DNA of 64,000 bases from Sthenelais limicola (Eukaryota; Annelida; Polychaeta; Phyllodocida; Sigalionidae), in the NCBI GenBank assembly GCA_942159475.1, contig OW804098.1:79291178-79355177 (forward strand). The letters are read 5' to 3'. Shown here piece by piece: positions 10,501 through 25,500 of this stretch. The translations under genes and the position numbers were made by a program. How positions within the stretch are numbered: the stretch's first letter is position 1; each line of letters starts with the position of its first letter. Below the pieces are notes generated by a model. The model was given only the letters and a program-made list of their open reading frames with translations. It did no database searches and was not told the origin of the DNA.

Positions 10501-13500
10501 CAAACCTAATGGGTTCACTGTCTGCTCCACTGTCGCAACGGGTGCCCTCTGGGAGGGTTAGAGACAACATATTCATCAGATTGTTTCATTCAATTTTGCT
10601 AAATTGTTCTTTTTGTTCCGTCCGGTGGTGTTCCAGGGTTCACTCCCTTTCTGGTCTGAAGATGACATTGATCATCCAGTGTTCGAGCTGTGGTTTTGGG
10701 TTGAGGTTTGGTTGCCTCCAGCTGTTTGACATGCTCCTCCTCATCTGAAGGACTTTGGATTTTATTCTGAGCTTATATACCTAGTTGGTTACACATAGAT
10801 AGGTCTGATTGGCTCATCCTGGCTTGACCAATTGATTGTCTTGATATATCCAGGATCCAATCTACAACAGGTTGACATAAACTATAAATGAGGATGAGGC
10901 AAGAATCCACAGTTACTTCTGCCTCATATCCAATCCCCAATCGCCTCCCCATTGGGCCATAAGGCCACTGGCTGAATATTTCCCTGCCGCTTTCATCAGA
11001 CCCCACTGGCCTGCGGGTCATCGTCAGATCCTTAAGGACAGCGGTCATTACTTTTCAACCTGTTGTGAATGGACAATCTGATGATGCATACGTTACTCGG
11101 TTGGTTGTCATAGAGACGGGCGTGTTTGGGGCCCGGTTTTACCTGAATGCGACAGTTCAGGTGCATAAACTCTTTGTTTCTAGTTGAATTTCTAAAGTAA
11201 TGATAATTATAATAGATACATAACTTTTGCTAATGTGTATCACTCTTCATATGATTGAACTAATTGCTCTCTACTTCTATTTTCCAGGAACAATCTGGTG
11301 CCATCTAATGGCCCGTTCTCACTTCAATCTTCAAGCATATGTTTGGTTTCTTTTCTGTCTGATATGATATCATCTAATCTCTCTCTTCTTTTATTTTCCA
11401 GGAACAATGTCCCGCCGCGAAACGTCCCGTTTTCACTCCAATCTTCAAGCACGATTGGTTTATGTAGGGTAGTCGAATTTTAAAAGTAAATTAATAGAAT
11501 GTAGGTTAGTCTAAATTTGAAAGTAAATTGATACATGTATACATCACTCTTGCTATGTCACTGTACTAATGACGCTCTGCTGATATTTACATGTCTACAG
11601 CAGAAGCATCGACTCCTGGATACAAGCAAGTGTTCCCGTTGGCCGGGTCGCCAATCCATGAGAGGAATATGGTCCTCTCTAGTCGAAGGTGTGTTACATT
11701 TTTTTCGTCAATTCTATCCAGTCACATTGATGTTTGTTAATTTACAAAGCTATTTCTTTCATCATATCTAAGTTAGATTTAGACATTGAAACCTTTTCTC
11801 ACGCCATTTACACCAAACCTAATGGGTTCACTGTCTGCTCCACTGTCGCAACGGGTGCCCTCTGGGAGGGTTAGAGACAACATATTCATCAGATTGTTTC
11901 ATTCAATTTTGCTAAATTGTTCTTTTTGTTCCGTCCGGTGGTGTTCCAGGGTTCACTCCCTTTCTGGTCTGAAGATGACATTGATCATCCAGTGTTCGAG
12001 CTGTGGTTTTGGGTTGAGGTTTGGTTGCCTCCAGCTGTTTGACATGCTCCTCCTCATCTGAAGGACTTTGGATTTTATTCTGAGCTTATATACCTAGTTG
12101 GTTACACATAGATAGGTCTGATTGGCTCATCCTGGCTTGACCAATTGATTGTCTTGATATATCCAGGATCCAATCTACAACAGGTTGACATAAACTATAA
12201 ATGAGGATGAGGCAAGAATCCACAGTTACTTCTGCCTCATATCCAATCCCCAATCGCCTCCCCATTAGGCCATAAGGCCACTGGCTGAATATTTCCCTGC
12301 CGCTTTCATCAGACCCCACTGGCCTGCGGGTCATCGTCAGATCCTTAAGGACAGCGGTCATTACTTTTCAACCTGTTGTGAATGGACAATCTGATGATGC
12401 ATACGTTACTCGGTTGGTTGTCATAGAGACGGGCGTGTTTGGGGCCCGGTTTTACCTGAATGCGACAGTTCAGGTGCATAAACTCTTTGTTTCTAGTTGA
12501 ATTTCTAAAGTAATGATAATTATAATAGATACATAACTTTTGCTAATGTGTATCACTCTTCATATGATTGAACTAATTGCTCTCTACTTCTATTTTCCAG
12601 GAACAATCTGGTGCCATCTAATGGCCCGTTCTCACTTCAATCTTCAAGCATATGTTTGGTTTCTTTTCTGTCTGATATGATATCATCTAATCTCTCTCTT
12701 CTTTTATTTTCCAGGAACAATGTCCCGCCGCGAAACGTCCCGTTTTCACTCCAATCTTCAAGCACGATTGGTTTATGTAGGGTAGTCGAATTTTAAAAGT
12801 AAATTAATAGAATGTAGGTTAGTCTAAATTTGAAAGTAAATTGATACATGTATACATCACTCTTGCTATGTCACTGTACTAATGACGCTCTGCTGATATT
12901 TACATGTCTACAGCAGAAGCATCGACTCCTGGATACAAGCAAGTGTTCCCGTTGGCCGGGTCGCCAATCCATGAGAGGAATATGGTCCTCTCTAGTCGAA
13001 GGTGTGTTACATTTTTTTCGTCAATTCTATCCAGTCACATTGATGTTTGTTAATTTACAAAGCTATTTCTTTCATCATATCTAAATAAGATTTAGACATT
13101 GAAACCTTTTCTCACGCCATTTACACCGAACCTAATGGGTTCACTGTCTGCTCCACTGTCGCAACGGGTGCCCTCTGGGAGGGTTAGAGACAACATATTC
13201 ATCAGATTGTTTCATTCAATTTTGCTAAATTGTTCTTTTTGTTCCGTCCGGTGGTGTTCCAGGGTTCACTCCCTTTCTGGTCTGAAGATGACATTGATCA
13301 TCCAGTGTTCGAGCTGTGGTTTTGGGTTGAGGTTTGGTTGCCTCCAGCTGTTTGACATGCTCCTCCTCATCTGAAGGACTTTGGATTTTATTCTGAGCTT
13401 ATATACCTAGTTGGTTACACATAGATAGGTCTGATTGGCTCATCCTGGCTTGACCAATTGATTGTCTTGATATATCCAGGATCCAATCTACAACAGGTTG

Positions 13501-16500
13501 ACATAAACTATAAATGAGGATGAGGCAAGAATCCACAGTTACTTCTGCCTCATATCCAATCCCCAATCGCCTTCCCATTAGGCCATAAGGCCACTGGCTG
13601 AATATTTCCCTGCCGCTTTCATCAGACCCCACTGGCCTGCGGGTCATCGTCAGATCCTTAAGGACAGCGGTCATTACTTTTCAACCTGTTGTGAATGGAC
13701 AATCTGATGATGCATACGTTACTCGGTTGGTTGTCATAGAGACGGGCGTGTTTGGGGCCCGGTTTTACCTGAATGCGACAGTTCAGGTGCATAAACTCTT
13801 TGTTTCTAGTTGAATTTCTAAAGTAATGATAATTATAATAGATACATAACTTTTGCTAATGTGTATCACTCTTCATATGATTGAACTAATTGCTCTCTAC
13901 TTCTATTTTCCAGGAACAATCTGGTGCCATCTAATGGCCCGTTCTCACTTCAATCTTCAAGCATATGTTTGGTTTCTTTTCTGTCTGATATGATATCATC
14001 TAATCTCTCTCTTCTTTTATTTTCCAGGAACAATGTCCCGCCGCGAAACGTCCCGTTTTCACTCCAATCTTCAAGCACGATTGGTTTATGTAGGGTAGTC
14101 GAATTTTAAAAGTAAATTAATAGAATGTAGGTTAGTCTAAATTTGAAAGTAAATTGATACATGTATACATCACTCTTGCTATGTCACTGTACTAATGACG
14201 CTCTGCTGATATTTACATGTCTACAGCAGAAGCATCGACTCCTGGATACAAGCAAGTGTTCCCGTTGGCCGGGTCGCCAATCCATGAGAGGAATATGGTC
14301 CTCTCTAGTCGAAGGTGTGTTACATTTTTTTCGTCAATTCTATCCAGTCACATTGATGTTTGTTAATTTACAAAGCTATTTCTTTCATCATATCTAAATT
14401 AGATTTAGACATTGAAACCTTTTCTCACGCCATTTACACCAAACCTAATGGGTTCACTGTCTGCTCCACTGTCGCAACGGGTGCCCTCTGGGAGGGTTAG
14501 AGACAACATATTCATCAGATTGTTTCATTCAATTTTGCTAAATTGTTCTTTTTGTTCCGTCCGGTGGTGTTCCAGGGTTCACTCCCTTTCTGGTCTGAAG
14601 ATGACATTGATCATCCAGTGTTCGAGCTGTGGTTTTGGGTTGAGGTTTGGTTGCCTCCAGCTGTTTGACATGCTCCTCCTCATCTGAAGGACTTTGGATT
14701 TTATTCTGAGCTTATATACCTAGTTGGTTACACATAGATAGGTCTGATTGGCTCATCCTGGCTTGACCAATTGATTGTCTTGATATATCCAGGATCCAAT
14801 CTACAACAGGTTGACATAAACTATAAATGAGGATGAGGCAAGAATCCACAGTTACTTCTGCCTCATATCCAATCCCCAATCGCCTCCCCATTAGGCCATA
14901 AGGCCACTGGCTGAATATTTCCCTGCCGCTTTCATCAGACCCCACTGGCCTGCGGGTCATCGTCAGATCCTTAAGGACAGCGGTCATTACTTTTCAACCT
15001 GTTGTGAATGGACAATCTGATGATGCATACGTTACTCGGTTGGTTGTCATAGAGACGGGCGTGTTTGGGGCCCGGTTTTACCTGAATGCGACAGTTCAGG
15101 TGCATAAACTCTTTGTTTCTAGTTGAATTTCTAAAGTAATGATAATTATAATAGATACATAACTTTTGCTAATGTGTATCACTCTTCATATGATTGAACT
15201 AATTGCTCTCTACTTCTATTTTCCAGGAACAATCTGGTGCCATCTAATGGCCCGTTCTCACTTCAATCTTCAAGCATATGTTTGGTTTCTTTTCTGTCTG
15301 ATATGATATCATCTAATCTCTCTCTTCTTTTATTTTCCAGGAACAATGTCCCGCCGCGAAACGTCCCGTTTTCACTCCAATCTTCAAGCACGATTGGTTT
15401 ATGTAGGGTAGTCGAATTTTAAAAGTAAATTAATAGAATGTAGGTTAGTCTAAATTTGAAAGTAAATTGATACATGTATACATCACTCTTGCTATGTCAC
15501 TGTACTAATGACGCTCTGCTGATATTTACATGTCTACAGCAGAAGCATCGACTCCTGGATACAAGCAAGTGTTCCCGTTGGCCGGGTCGCCAATCCATGA
15601 GAGGAATATGGTCCTCTCTAGTCGAAGGTGTGTTACATTTTTTTCGTCAATTCTATCCAGTCACATTGATGTTTGTTAATTTACAAAGCTATTTCTTTCA
15701 TCATATCTAAATAAGATTTAGACATTGAAACCTTTTCTCACGCCATTTACACCAAACCTAATGGGTTCACTGTCTGCTCCACTGTCGCAACGGGTGCCCT
15801 CTGGGAGGGTTAGAGACAACATATTCATCAGATTGTTTCATTCAATTTTGCTAAATTGTTCTTTTTGTTCCGTCCGGTGGTGTTCCAGGGTTCACTCCCT
15901 TTCTGGTCTGAAGATGACATTGATCATCCAGTGTTCGAGCTGTGGTTTTGGGTTGAGGTTTGGTTGCCTCCAGCTGTTTGACATGCTCCTCCTCATCTGA
16001 AGGACTTTGGATTTTATTCTGAGCTTATATACCTAGTTGGTTACACATAGATAGGTCTGATTGGCTCATCCTGGCTTGACCAATTGATTGTCTTGATATA
16101 TCCAGGATCCAATCTACAACAGGTTGACATAAACTATAAATGAGGATGAGGCAAGAATCCACAGTTACTTCTGCCTCATATCCAATCCCCAATCGCCTCC
16201 CCATTAGGCCATAAGGCCACTGGCTGAATATTTCCCTGCCGCTTTCATCAGACCCCACTGGCCTGCGGGTCATCGTCAGATCCTTAAGGACAGCGGTCAT
16301 TACTTTTCAACCTGTTGTGAATGGACAATCTGATGATGCATACGTTACTCGGTTGGTTGTCATAGAGACGGGCGTGTTTGGGGCCCGGTTTTACCTGAAT
16401 GCGACAGTTCAGGTGCATAAACTCTTTGTTTCTAGTTGAATTTCTAAAGTAATGATAATTATAATAGATACATAACTTTTGCTAATGTGTATCACTCTTC

Positions 16501-19500
16501 ATATGATTGAACTAATTGCTCTCTACTTCTATTTTCCAGGAACAATCTGGTGCCATCTAATGGCCCGTTCTCACTTCAATCTTCAAGCATATGTTTGGTT
16601 TCTTTTCTGTCTGATATGATATCATCTAATCTCTCTCTTCTTTTATTTTCCAGGAACAATGTCCCGCCGCGAAACGTCCCGTTTTCACTCCAATCTTCAA
16701 GCACGATTGGTTTATGTAGGGTAGTCGAATTTTAAAAGTAAATTAATAGAATGTAGGTTAGTCTAAATTTGAAAGTAAATTGATACATGTATACATCACT
16801 CTTGCTATGTCACTGTACTAATGACGCTCTGCTGATATTTACATGTCTACAGCAGAAGCATCGACTCCTGGATACAAGCAAGTGTTCCCGTTGGCCGGGT
16901 CGCCAATCCATGAGAGGAATATGGTCCTCTCTAGTCGAAGGTGTGTTACATTTTTTTCGTCAATTCTATCCAGTCACATTGATGTTTGTTAATTTACAAA
17001 GCTATTTCTTTCATCATATCTAAATTAGATTTAGACATTGAAACCTTTTCTCACGCCATTTACACCGAACCTAATGGGTTCACTGTCTGCTCCACTGTCG
17101 CAACGGGTGCCCTCTGGGAGGGTTAGAGACAACATATTCATCAGATTGTTTCATTCAATTTTGCTAAATTGTTCTTTTTGTTCCGTCCGGTGGTGTTCCA
17201 GGGTTCACTCCCTTTCTGGTCTGAAGATGACATTGATCATCCAGTGTTCGAGCTGTGGTTTTGGGTTGAGGTTTGGTTGCCTCCAGCTGTTTGACATGCT
17301 CCTCCTCATCTGAAGGACTTTGGATTTTATTCTGAGCTTATATACCTAGTTGGTTACACATAGATAGGTCTGATTGGCTCATCCTGGCTTGACCAATTGA
17401 TTGTCTTGATATATCCAGGATCCAATCTACAACAGGTTGACATAAACTATAAATGAGGATGAGGCAAGAATCCACAGTTACTTCTGCCTCATATCCAATC
17501 CCCAATCGCCTCCCCATTAGGCCATAAGGCCACTGGCTGAATATTTCCCTGCCGCTTTCATCAGACCCCACTGGCCTGCGGGTCATCGTCAGATCCTTAA
17601 GGACAGCGGTCATTACTTTTCAACCTGTTGTGAATGGACAATCTGATGATGCATACGTTACTCGGTTGGTTGTCATAGAGACAGGCGTGTTTGGGGCCCG
17701 GTTTTACCTGAATGCGACAGTTCAGGTGCATAAACTCTTTGTTTCTAGTTGAATTTCTAAAGTAATGATAATTATAATAGATACATAACTTTTGCTAATG
17801 TGTATCACTCTTCATATGATTGAACTAATTGCTCTCTACTTCTATTTTCCAGGAACAATCTGGTGCCATCTAATGGCCCGTTCTCACTTCAATCTTCAAG
17901 CATATGTTTGGTTTCTTTTCTGTCTGATATGATATCATCTAATCTCTCTCTTCTTTTATTTTCCAGGAACAATGTCCCGCCGCGAAACGTCCCGTTTTCA
18001 CTCCAATCTTCAAGCACGATTGGTTTATGTAGGGTAGTCGAATTTTAAAAGTAAATTAATAGAATGTAGGTTAGTCTAAATTTGAAAGTAAATTGATACA
18101 TGTATACATCACTCTTGCTATGTCACTGTACTAATGACGCTCTGCTGATATTTACATGTCTACAGCAGAAGCATCGACTCCTGGATACAAGCAAGTGTTC
18201 CCGTTGGCCGGGTCGCCAATCCATGAGAGGAATATGGTCCTCTCTAGTCGAAGGTGTGTTACATTTTTTTCGTCAATTCTATCCAGTCACATTGATGTTT
18301 GTTAATTTACAAAGCTATTTCTTTCATCATATCTAAATAAGATTTAGACATTGAAACCTTTTCTCACGCCATTTACACCGAACCTAATGGGTTCACTGTC
18401 TGCTCCACTGTCGCAACGGGTGCCCTCTGGGAGGGTTAGAGACAACATATTCATCAGATTGTTTCATTCAATTTTGCTAAATTGTTCTTTTTGTTCCGTC
18501 CGGTGGTGTTCCAGGGTTCACTCCCTTTCTGGTCTGAAGATGACATTGATCATCCAGTGTTCGAGCTGTGGTTTTGGGTTGAGGTTTGGTTGCCTCCAGC
18601 TGTTTGACATGCTCCTCCTCATCTGAAGGACTTTGGATTTTATTCTGAGCTTATATACCTAGTTGGTTACACATAGATAGGTCTGATTGGCTCATCCTGG
18701 CTTGACCAATTGATTGTCTTGATATATCCAGGATCCAATCTACAACAGGTTGACATAAACTATAAATGAGGATGAGGCAAGAATCCACAGTTACTTCTGC
18801 CTCATATCCAATCCCCAATCGCCTTCCCATTAGGCCATAAGGCCACTGGCTGAATATTTCCCTGCCGCTTTCATCAGACCCCACTGGCCTGCGGGTCATC
18901 GTCAGATCCTTAAGGACAGCGGTCATTACTTTTCAACCTGTTGTGAATGGACAATCTGATGATGCATACGTTACTCGGTTGGTTGTCATAGAGACGGGCG
19001 TGTTTGGGGCCCGGTTTTACCTGAATGCGACAGTTCAGGTGCATAAACTCTTTGTTTCTAGTTGAATTTCTAAAGTAATGATAATTATAATAGATACATA
19101 ACTTTTGCTAATGTGTATCACTCTTCATATGATTGAACTAATTGCTCTCTACTTCTATTTTCCAGGAACAATCTGGTGCCATCTAATGGCCCGTTCTCAC
19201 TTCAATCTTCAAGCATATGTTTGGTTTCTTTTCTGTCTGATATGATATCATCTAATCTCTCTCTTCTTTTATTTTCCAGGAACAATGTCCCGCCGCGAAA
19301 CGTCCCGTTTTCACTCCAATCTTCAAGCACGATTGGTTTATGTAGGGTAGTCGAATTTTAAAAGTAAATTAATAGAATGTAGGTTAGTCTAAATTTGAAA
19401 GTAAATTGATACATGTATACATCACTCTTGCTATGTCACTGTACTAATGACGCTCTGCTGATATTTACATGTCTACAGCAGAAGCATCGACTCCTGGATA

Positions 19501-22500
19501 CAAGCAAGTGTTCCCGTTGGCCGGGTCGCCAATCCATGAGAGGAATATGGTCCTCTCTAGTCGAAGGTGTGTTACATTTTTTTCGTCAATTCTATCCAGT
19601 CACATTGATGTTTGTTAATTTACAAAGCTATTTCTTTCATCATATCTAAATTAGATTTAGACATTGAAACCTTTTCTCACGCCATTTACACCAAACCTAA
19701 TGGGTTCACTGTCTGCTCCACTGTCGCAACGGGTGCCCTCTGGGAGGGTTAGAGACAACATATTCATCAGATTGTTTCATTCAATTTTGCTAAATTGTTC
19801 TTTTTGTTCCGTCCGGTGGTGTTCCAGGGTTCACTCCCTTTCTGGTCTGAAGATGACATTGATCATCCAGTGTTCGAGCTGTGGTTTTGGGTTGAGGTTT
19901 GGTTGCCTCCAGCTGTTTGACATGCTCCTCCTCATCTGAAGGACTTTGGATTTTATTCTGAGCTTATATACCTAGTTGGTTACACATAGATAGGTCTGAT
20001 TGGCTCATCCTGGCTTGACCAATTGATTGTCTTGATATATCCAGGATCCAATCTACAACAGGTTGACATAAACTATAAATGAGGATGAGGCAAGAATCCA
20101 CAGTTACTTCTGCCTCATATCCAATCCCCAATCGCCTCCCCATTAGGCCATAAGGCCACTGGCTGAATATTTCCCTGCCGCTTTCATCAGACCCCACTGG
20201 CCTGCGGGTCATCGTCAGATCCTTAAGGACAGCGGTCATTACTTTTCAACCTGTTGTGAATGGACAATCTGATGATGCATACGTTACTCGGTTGGTTGTC
20301 ATAGAGACGGGCGTGTTTGGGGCCCGGTTTTACCTGAATGCGACAGTTCAGGTGCATAAACTCTTTGTTTCTAGTTGAATTTCTAAAGTAATGATAATTA
20401 TAATAGATACATAACTTTTGCTAATGTGTATCACTCTTCATATGATTGAACTAATTGCTCTCTACTTCTATTTTCCAGGAACAATCTGGTGCCATCTAAT
20501 GGCCCGTTCTCACTTCAATCTTCAAGCATATGTTTGGTTTCTTTTCTGTCTGATATGATATCATCTAATCTCTCTCTTCTTTTATTTTCCAGGAACAATG
20601 TCCCGCCGCGAAACGTCCCGTTTTCACTCCAATCTTCAAGCACGATTGGTTTATGTAGGGTAGTCGAATTTTAAAAGTAAATTAATAGAATGTAGGTTAG
20701 TCTAAATTTGAAAGTAAATTGATACATGTATACATCACTCTTGCTATGTCACTGTACTAATGACGCTCTGCTGATATTTACATGTCTACAGCAGAAGCAT
20801 CGACTCCTGGATACAAGCAAGTGTTCCCGTTGGCCGGGTCGCCAATCCATGAGAGGAATATGGTCCTCTCTAGTCGAAGGTGTGTTACATTTTTTTCGTC
20901 AATTCTATCCAGTCACATTGATGTTTGTTAATTTACAAAGCTATTTCTTTCATCATATCTAAATTAGATTTAGACATTGAAACCTTTTCTCACGCCATTT
21001 ACACCAAACCTAATGGGTTCACTGTCTGCTCCACTGTCGCAACGGGTGCCCTCTGGGAGGGTTAGAGACAACATATTCATCAGATTGTTTCATTCAATTT
21101 TGCTAAATTGTTCTTTTTGTTCCGTCCGGTGGTGTTCCAGGGTTCACTCCCTTTCTGGTCTGAAGATGACATTGATCATCCAGTGTTCGAGCTGTGGTTT
21201 TGGGTTGAGGTTTGGTTGCCTCCAGCTGTTTGACATGCTCCTCCTCATCTGAAGGACTTTGGATTTTATTCTGAGCTTATATACCTAGTTGGTTACACAT
21301 AGATAGGTCTGATTGGCTCATCCTGGCTTGACCAATTGATTGTCTTGATATATCCAGGATCCAATCTACAACAGGTTGACATAAACTATAAATGAGGATG
21401 AGGCAAGAATCCACAGTTACTTCTGCCTCATATCCAATCCCCAATCGCCTTCCCATTAGGCCATAAGGCCACTGGCTGAATATTTCCCTGCCGCTTTCAT
21501 CAGACCCCACTGGCCTGCGGGTCATCGTCAGATCCTTAAGGACAGCGGTCATTACTTTTCAACCTGTTGTGAATGGACAATCTGATGATGCATACGTTAC
21601 TCGGTTGGTTGTCATAGAGACGGGCGTGTTTGGGGCCCGGTTTTACCTGAATGCGACAGTTCAGGTGCATAAACTCTTTGTTTCTAGTTGAATTTCTAAA
21701 GTAATGATAATTATAATAGATACATAACTTTTGCTAATGTGTATCACTCTTCATATGATTGAACTAATTGCTCTCTACTTCTATTTTCCAGGAACAATCT
21801 GGTGCCATCTAATGGCCCGTTCTCACTTCAATCTTCAAGCATATGTTTGGTTTCTTTTCTGTCTGATATGATATCATCTAATCTCTCTCTTCTTTTATTT
21901 TCCAGGAACAATGTCCCGCCGCGAAACGTCCCGTTTTCACTCCAATCTTCAAGCACGATTGGTTTATGTAGGGTAGTCGAATTTTAAAAGTAAATTAATA
22001 GAATGTAGGTTAGTCTAAATTTGAAAGTAAATTGATACATGTATACATCACTCTTGCTATGTCACTGTACTAATGACGCTCTGCTGATATTTACATGTCT
22101 ACAGCAGAAGCATCGACTCCTGGATACAAGCAAGTGTTCCCGTTGGCCGGGTCGCCAATCCATGAGAGGAATATGGTCCTCTCTAGTCGAAGGTGTGTTA
22201 CATTTTTTTCGTCAATTCTATCCAGTCACATTGATGTTTGTTAATTTACAAAGCTATTTCTTTCATCATATCTAAATAAGATTTAGACATTGAAACCTTT
22301 TCTCACGCCATTTACACCGAACCTAATGGGTTCACTGTCTGCTCCACTGTCGCAACGGGTGCCCTCTGGGAGGGTTAGAGACAACATATTCATCAGATTG
22401 TTTCATTCAATTTTGCTAAATTGTTCTTTTTGTTCCGTCCGGTGGTGTTCCAGGGTTCACTCCCTTTCTGGTCTGAAGATGACATTGATCATCCAGTGTT

Positions 22501-25500
22501 CGAGCTGTGGTTTTGGGTTGAGGTTTGGTTGCCTCCAGCTGTTTGACATGCTCCTCCTCATCTGAAGGACTTTGGATTTTATTCTGAGCTTATATACCTA
22601 GTTGGTTACACATAGATAGGTCTGATTGGCTCATCCTGGCTTGACCAATTGATTGTCTTGATATATCCAGGATCCAATCTACAACAGGTTGACATAAACT
22701 ATAAATGAGGATGAGGCAAGAATCCACAGTTACTTCTGCCTCATATCCAATCCCCAATCGCCTTCCCATTAGGCCATAAGGCCACTGGCTGAATATTTCC
22801 CTGCCGCTTTCATCAGACCCCACTGGCCTGCGGGTCATCGTCAGATCCTTAAGGACAGCGGTCATTACTTTTCAACCTGTTGTGAATGGACAATCTGATG
22901 ATGCATACGTTACTCGGTTGGTTGTCATAGAGACGGGCGTGTTTGGGGCCCGGTTTTACCTGAATGCGACAGTTCAGGTGCATAAACTCTTTGTTTCTAG
23001 TTGAATTTCTAAAGTAATGATAATTATAATAGATACATAACTTTTGCTAATGTGTATCACTCTTCATATGATTGAACTAATTGCTCTCTACTTCTATTTT
23101 CCAGGAACAATCTGGTGCCATCTAATGGCCCGTTCTCACTTCAATCTTCAAGCATATGTTTGGTTTCTTTTCTGTCTGATATGATATCATCTAATCTCTC
23201 TCTTCTTTTATTTTCCAGGAACAATGTCCCGCCGCGAAACGTCCCGTTTTCACTCCAATCTTCAAGCACGATTGGTTTATGTAGGGTAGTCGAATTTTAA
23301 AAGTAAATTAATAGAATGTAGGTTAGTCTAAATTTGAAAGTAAATTGATACATGTATACATCACTCTTGCTATGTCACTGTACTAATGACGCTCTGCTGA
23401 TATTTACATGTCTACAGCAGAAGCATCGACTCCTGGATACAAGCAAGTGTTCCCGTTGGCCGGGTCGCCAATCCATGAGAGGAATATGGTCCTCTCTAGT
23501 CGAAGGTGTGTTACATTTTTTTCGTCAATTCTATCCAGTCACATTGATGTTTGTTAATTTACAAAGCTATTTCTTTCATCATATCTAAATTAGATTTAGA
23601 CATTGAAACCTTTTCTCACGCCATTTACACCAAACCTAATGGGTTCACTGTCTGCTCCACTGTCGCAACGGGTGCCCTCTGGGAGGGTTAGAGACAACAT
23701 ATTCATCAGATTGTTTCATTCAATTTTGCTAAATTGTTCTTTTTGTTCCGTCCGGTGGTGTTCCAGGGTTCACTCCCTTTCTGGTCTGAAGATGACATTG
23801 ATCATCCAGTGTTCGAGCTGTGGTTTTGGGTTGAGGTTTGGTTGCCTCCAGCTGTTTGACATGCTCCTCCTCATCTGAAGGACTTTGGATTTTATTCTGA
23901 GCTTATATACCTAGTTGGTTACACATAGATAGGTCTGATTGGCTCATCCTGGCTTGACCAATTGATTGTCTTGATATATCCAGGATCCAATCTACAACAG
24001 GTTGACATAAACTATAAATGAGGATGAGGCAAGAATCCACAGTTACTTCTGCCTCATATCCAATCCCCAATCGCCTCCCCATTAGGCCATAAGGCCACTG
24101 GCTGAATATTTCCCTGCCGCTTTCATCAGACCCCACTGGCCTGCGGGTCATCGTCAGATCCTTAAGGACAGCGGTCATTACTTTTCAACCTGTTGTGAAT
24201 GGACAATCTGATGATGCATACGTTACTCGGTTGGTTGTCATAGAGACGGGCGTGTTTGGGGCCCGGTTTTACCTGAATGCGACAGTTCAGGTGCATAAAC
24301 TCTTTGTTTCTAGTTGAATTTCTAAAGTAATGATAATTATAATAGATACATAACTTTTGCTAATGTGTATCACTCTTCATATGATTGAACTAATTGCTCT
24401 CTACTTCTATTTTCCAGGAACAATCTGGTGCCATCTAATGGCCCGTTCTCACTTCAATCTTCAAGCATATGTTTGGTTTCTTTTCTGTCTGATATGATAT
24501 CATCTAATCTCTCTCTTCTTTTATTTTCCAGGAACAATGTCCCGCCGCGAAACGTCCCGTTTTCACTCCAATCTTCAAGCACGATTGGTTTATGTAGGGT
24601 AGTCGAATTTTAAAAGTAAATTAATAGAATGTAGGTTAGTCTAAATTTGAAAGTAAATTGATACATGTATACATCACTCTTGCTATGTCACTGTACTAAT
24701 GACGCTCTGCTGATATTTACATGTCTACAGCAGAAGCATCGACTCCTGGATACAAGCAAGTGTTCCCGTTGGCCGGGTCGCCAATCCATGAGAGGAATAT
24801 GGTCCTCTCTAGTCGAAGGTGTGTTACATTTTTTTCGTCAATTCTATCCAGTCACATTGATGTTTGTTAATTTACAAAGCTATTTCTTTCATCATATCTA
24901 AATTAGATTTAGACATTGAAACCTTTTCTCACGCCATTTACACCAAACCTAATGGGTTCACTGTCTGCTCCACTGTCGCAACGGGTGCCCTCTGGGAGGG
25001 TTAGAGACAACATATTCATCAGATTGTTTCATTCAATTTTGCTAAATTGTTCTTTTTGTTCCGTCCGGTGGTGTTCCAGGGTTCACTCCCTTTCTGGTCT
25101 GAAGATGACATTGATCATCCAGTGTTCGAGCTGTGGTTTTGGGTTGAGGTTTGGTTGCCTCCAGCTGTTTGACATGCTCCTCCTCATCTGAAGGACTTTG
25201 GATTTTATTCTGAGCTTATATACCTAGTTGGTTACACATAGATAGGTCTGATTGGCTCATCCTGGCTTGACCAATTGATTGTCTTGATATATCCAGGATC
25301 CAATCTACAACAGGTTGACATAAACTATAAATGAGGATGAGGCAAGAATCCACAGTTACTTCTGCCTCATATCCAATCCCCAATCGCCTCCCCCATTAGG
25401 CCATAAGGCCACTGGCTGAATATTTCCCTGCCGCTTTCATCAGACCCCACTGGCCTGCGGGTCATCGTCAGATCCTTAAGGACAGCGGTCATTACTTTTC

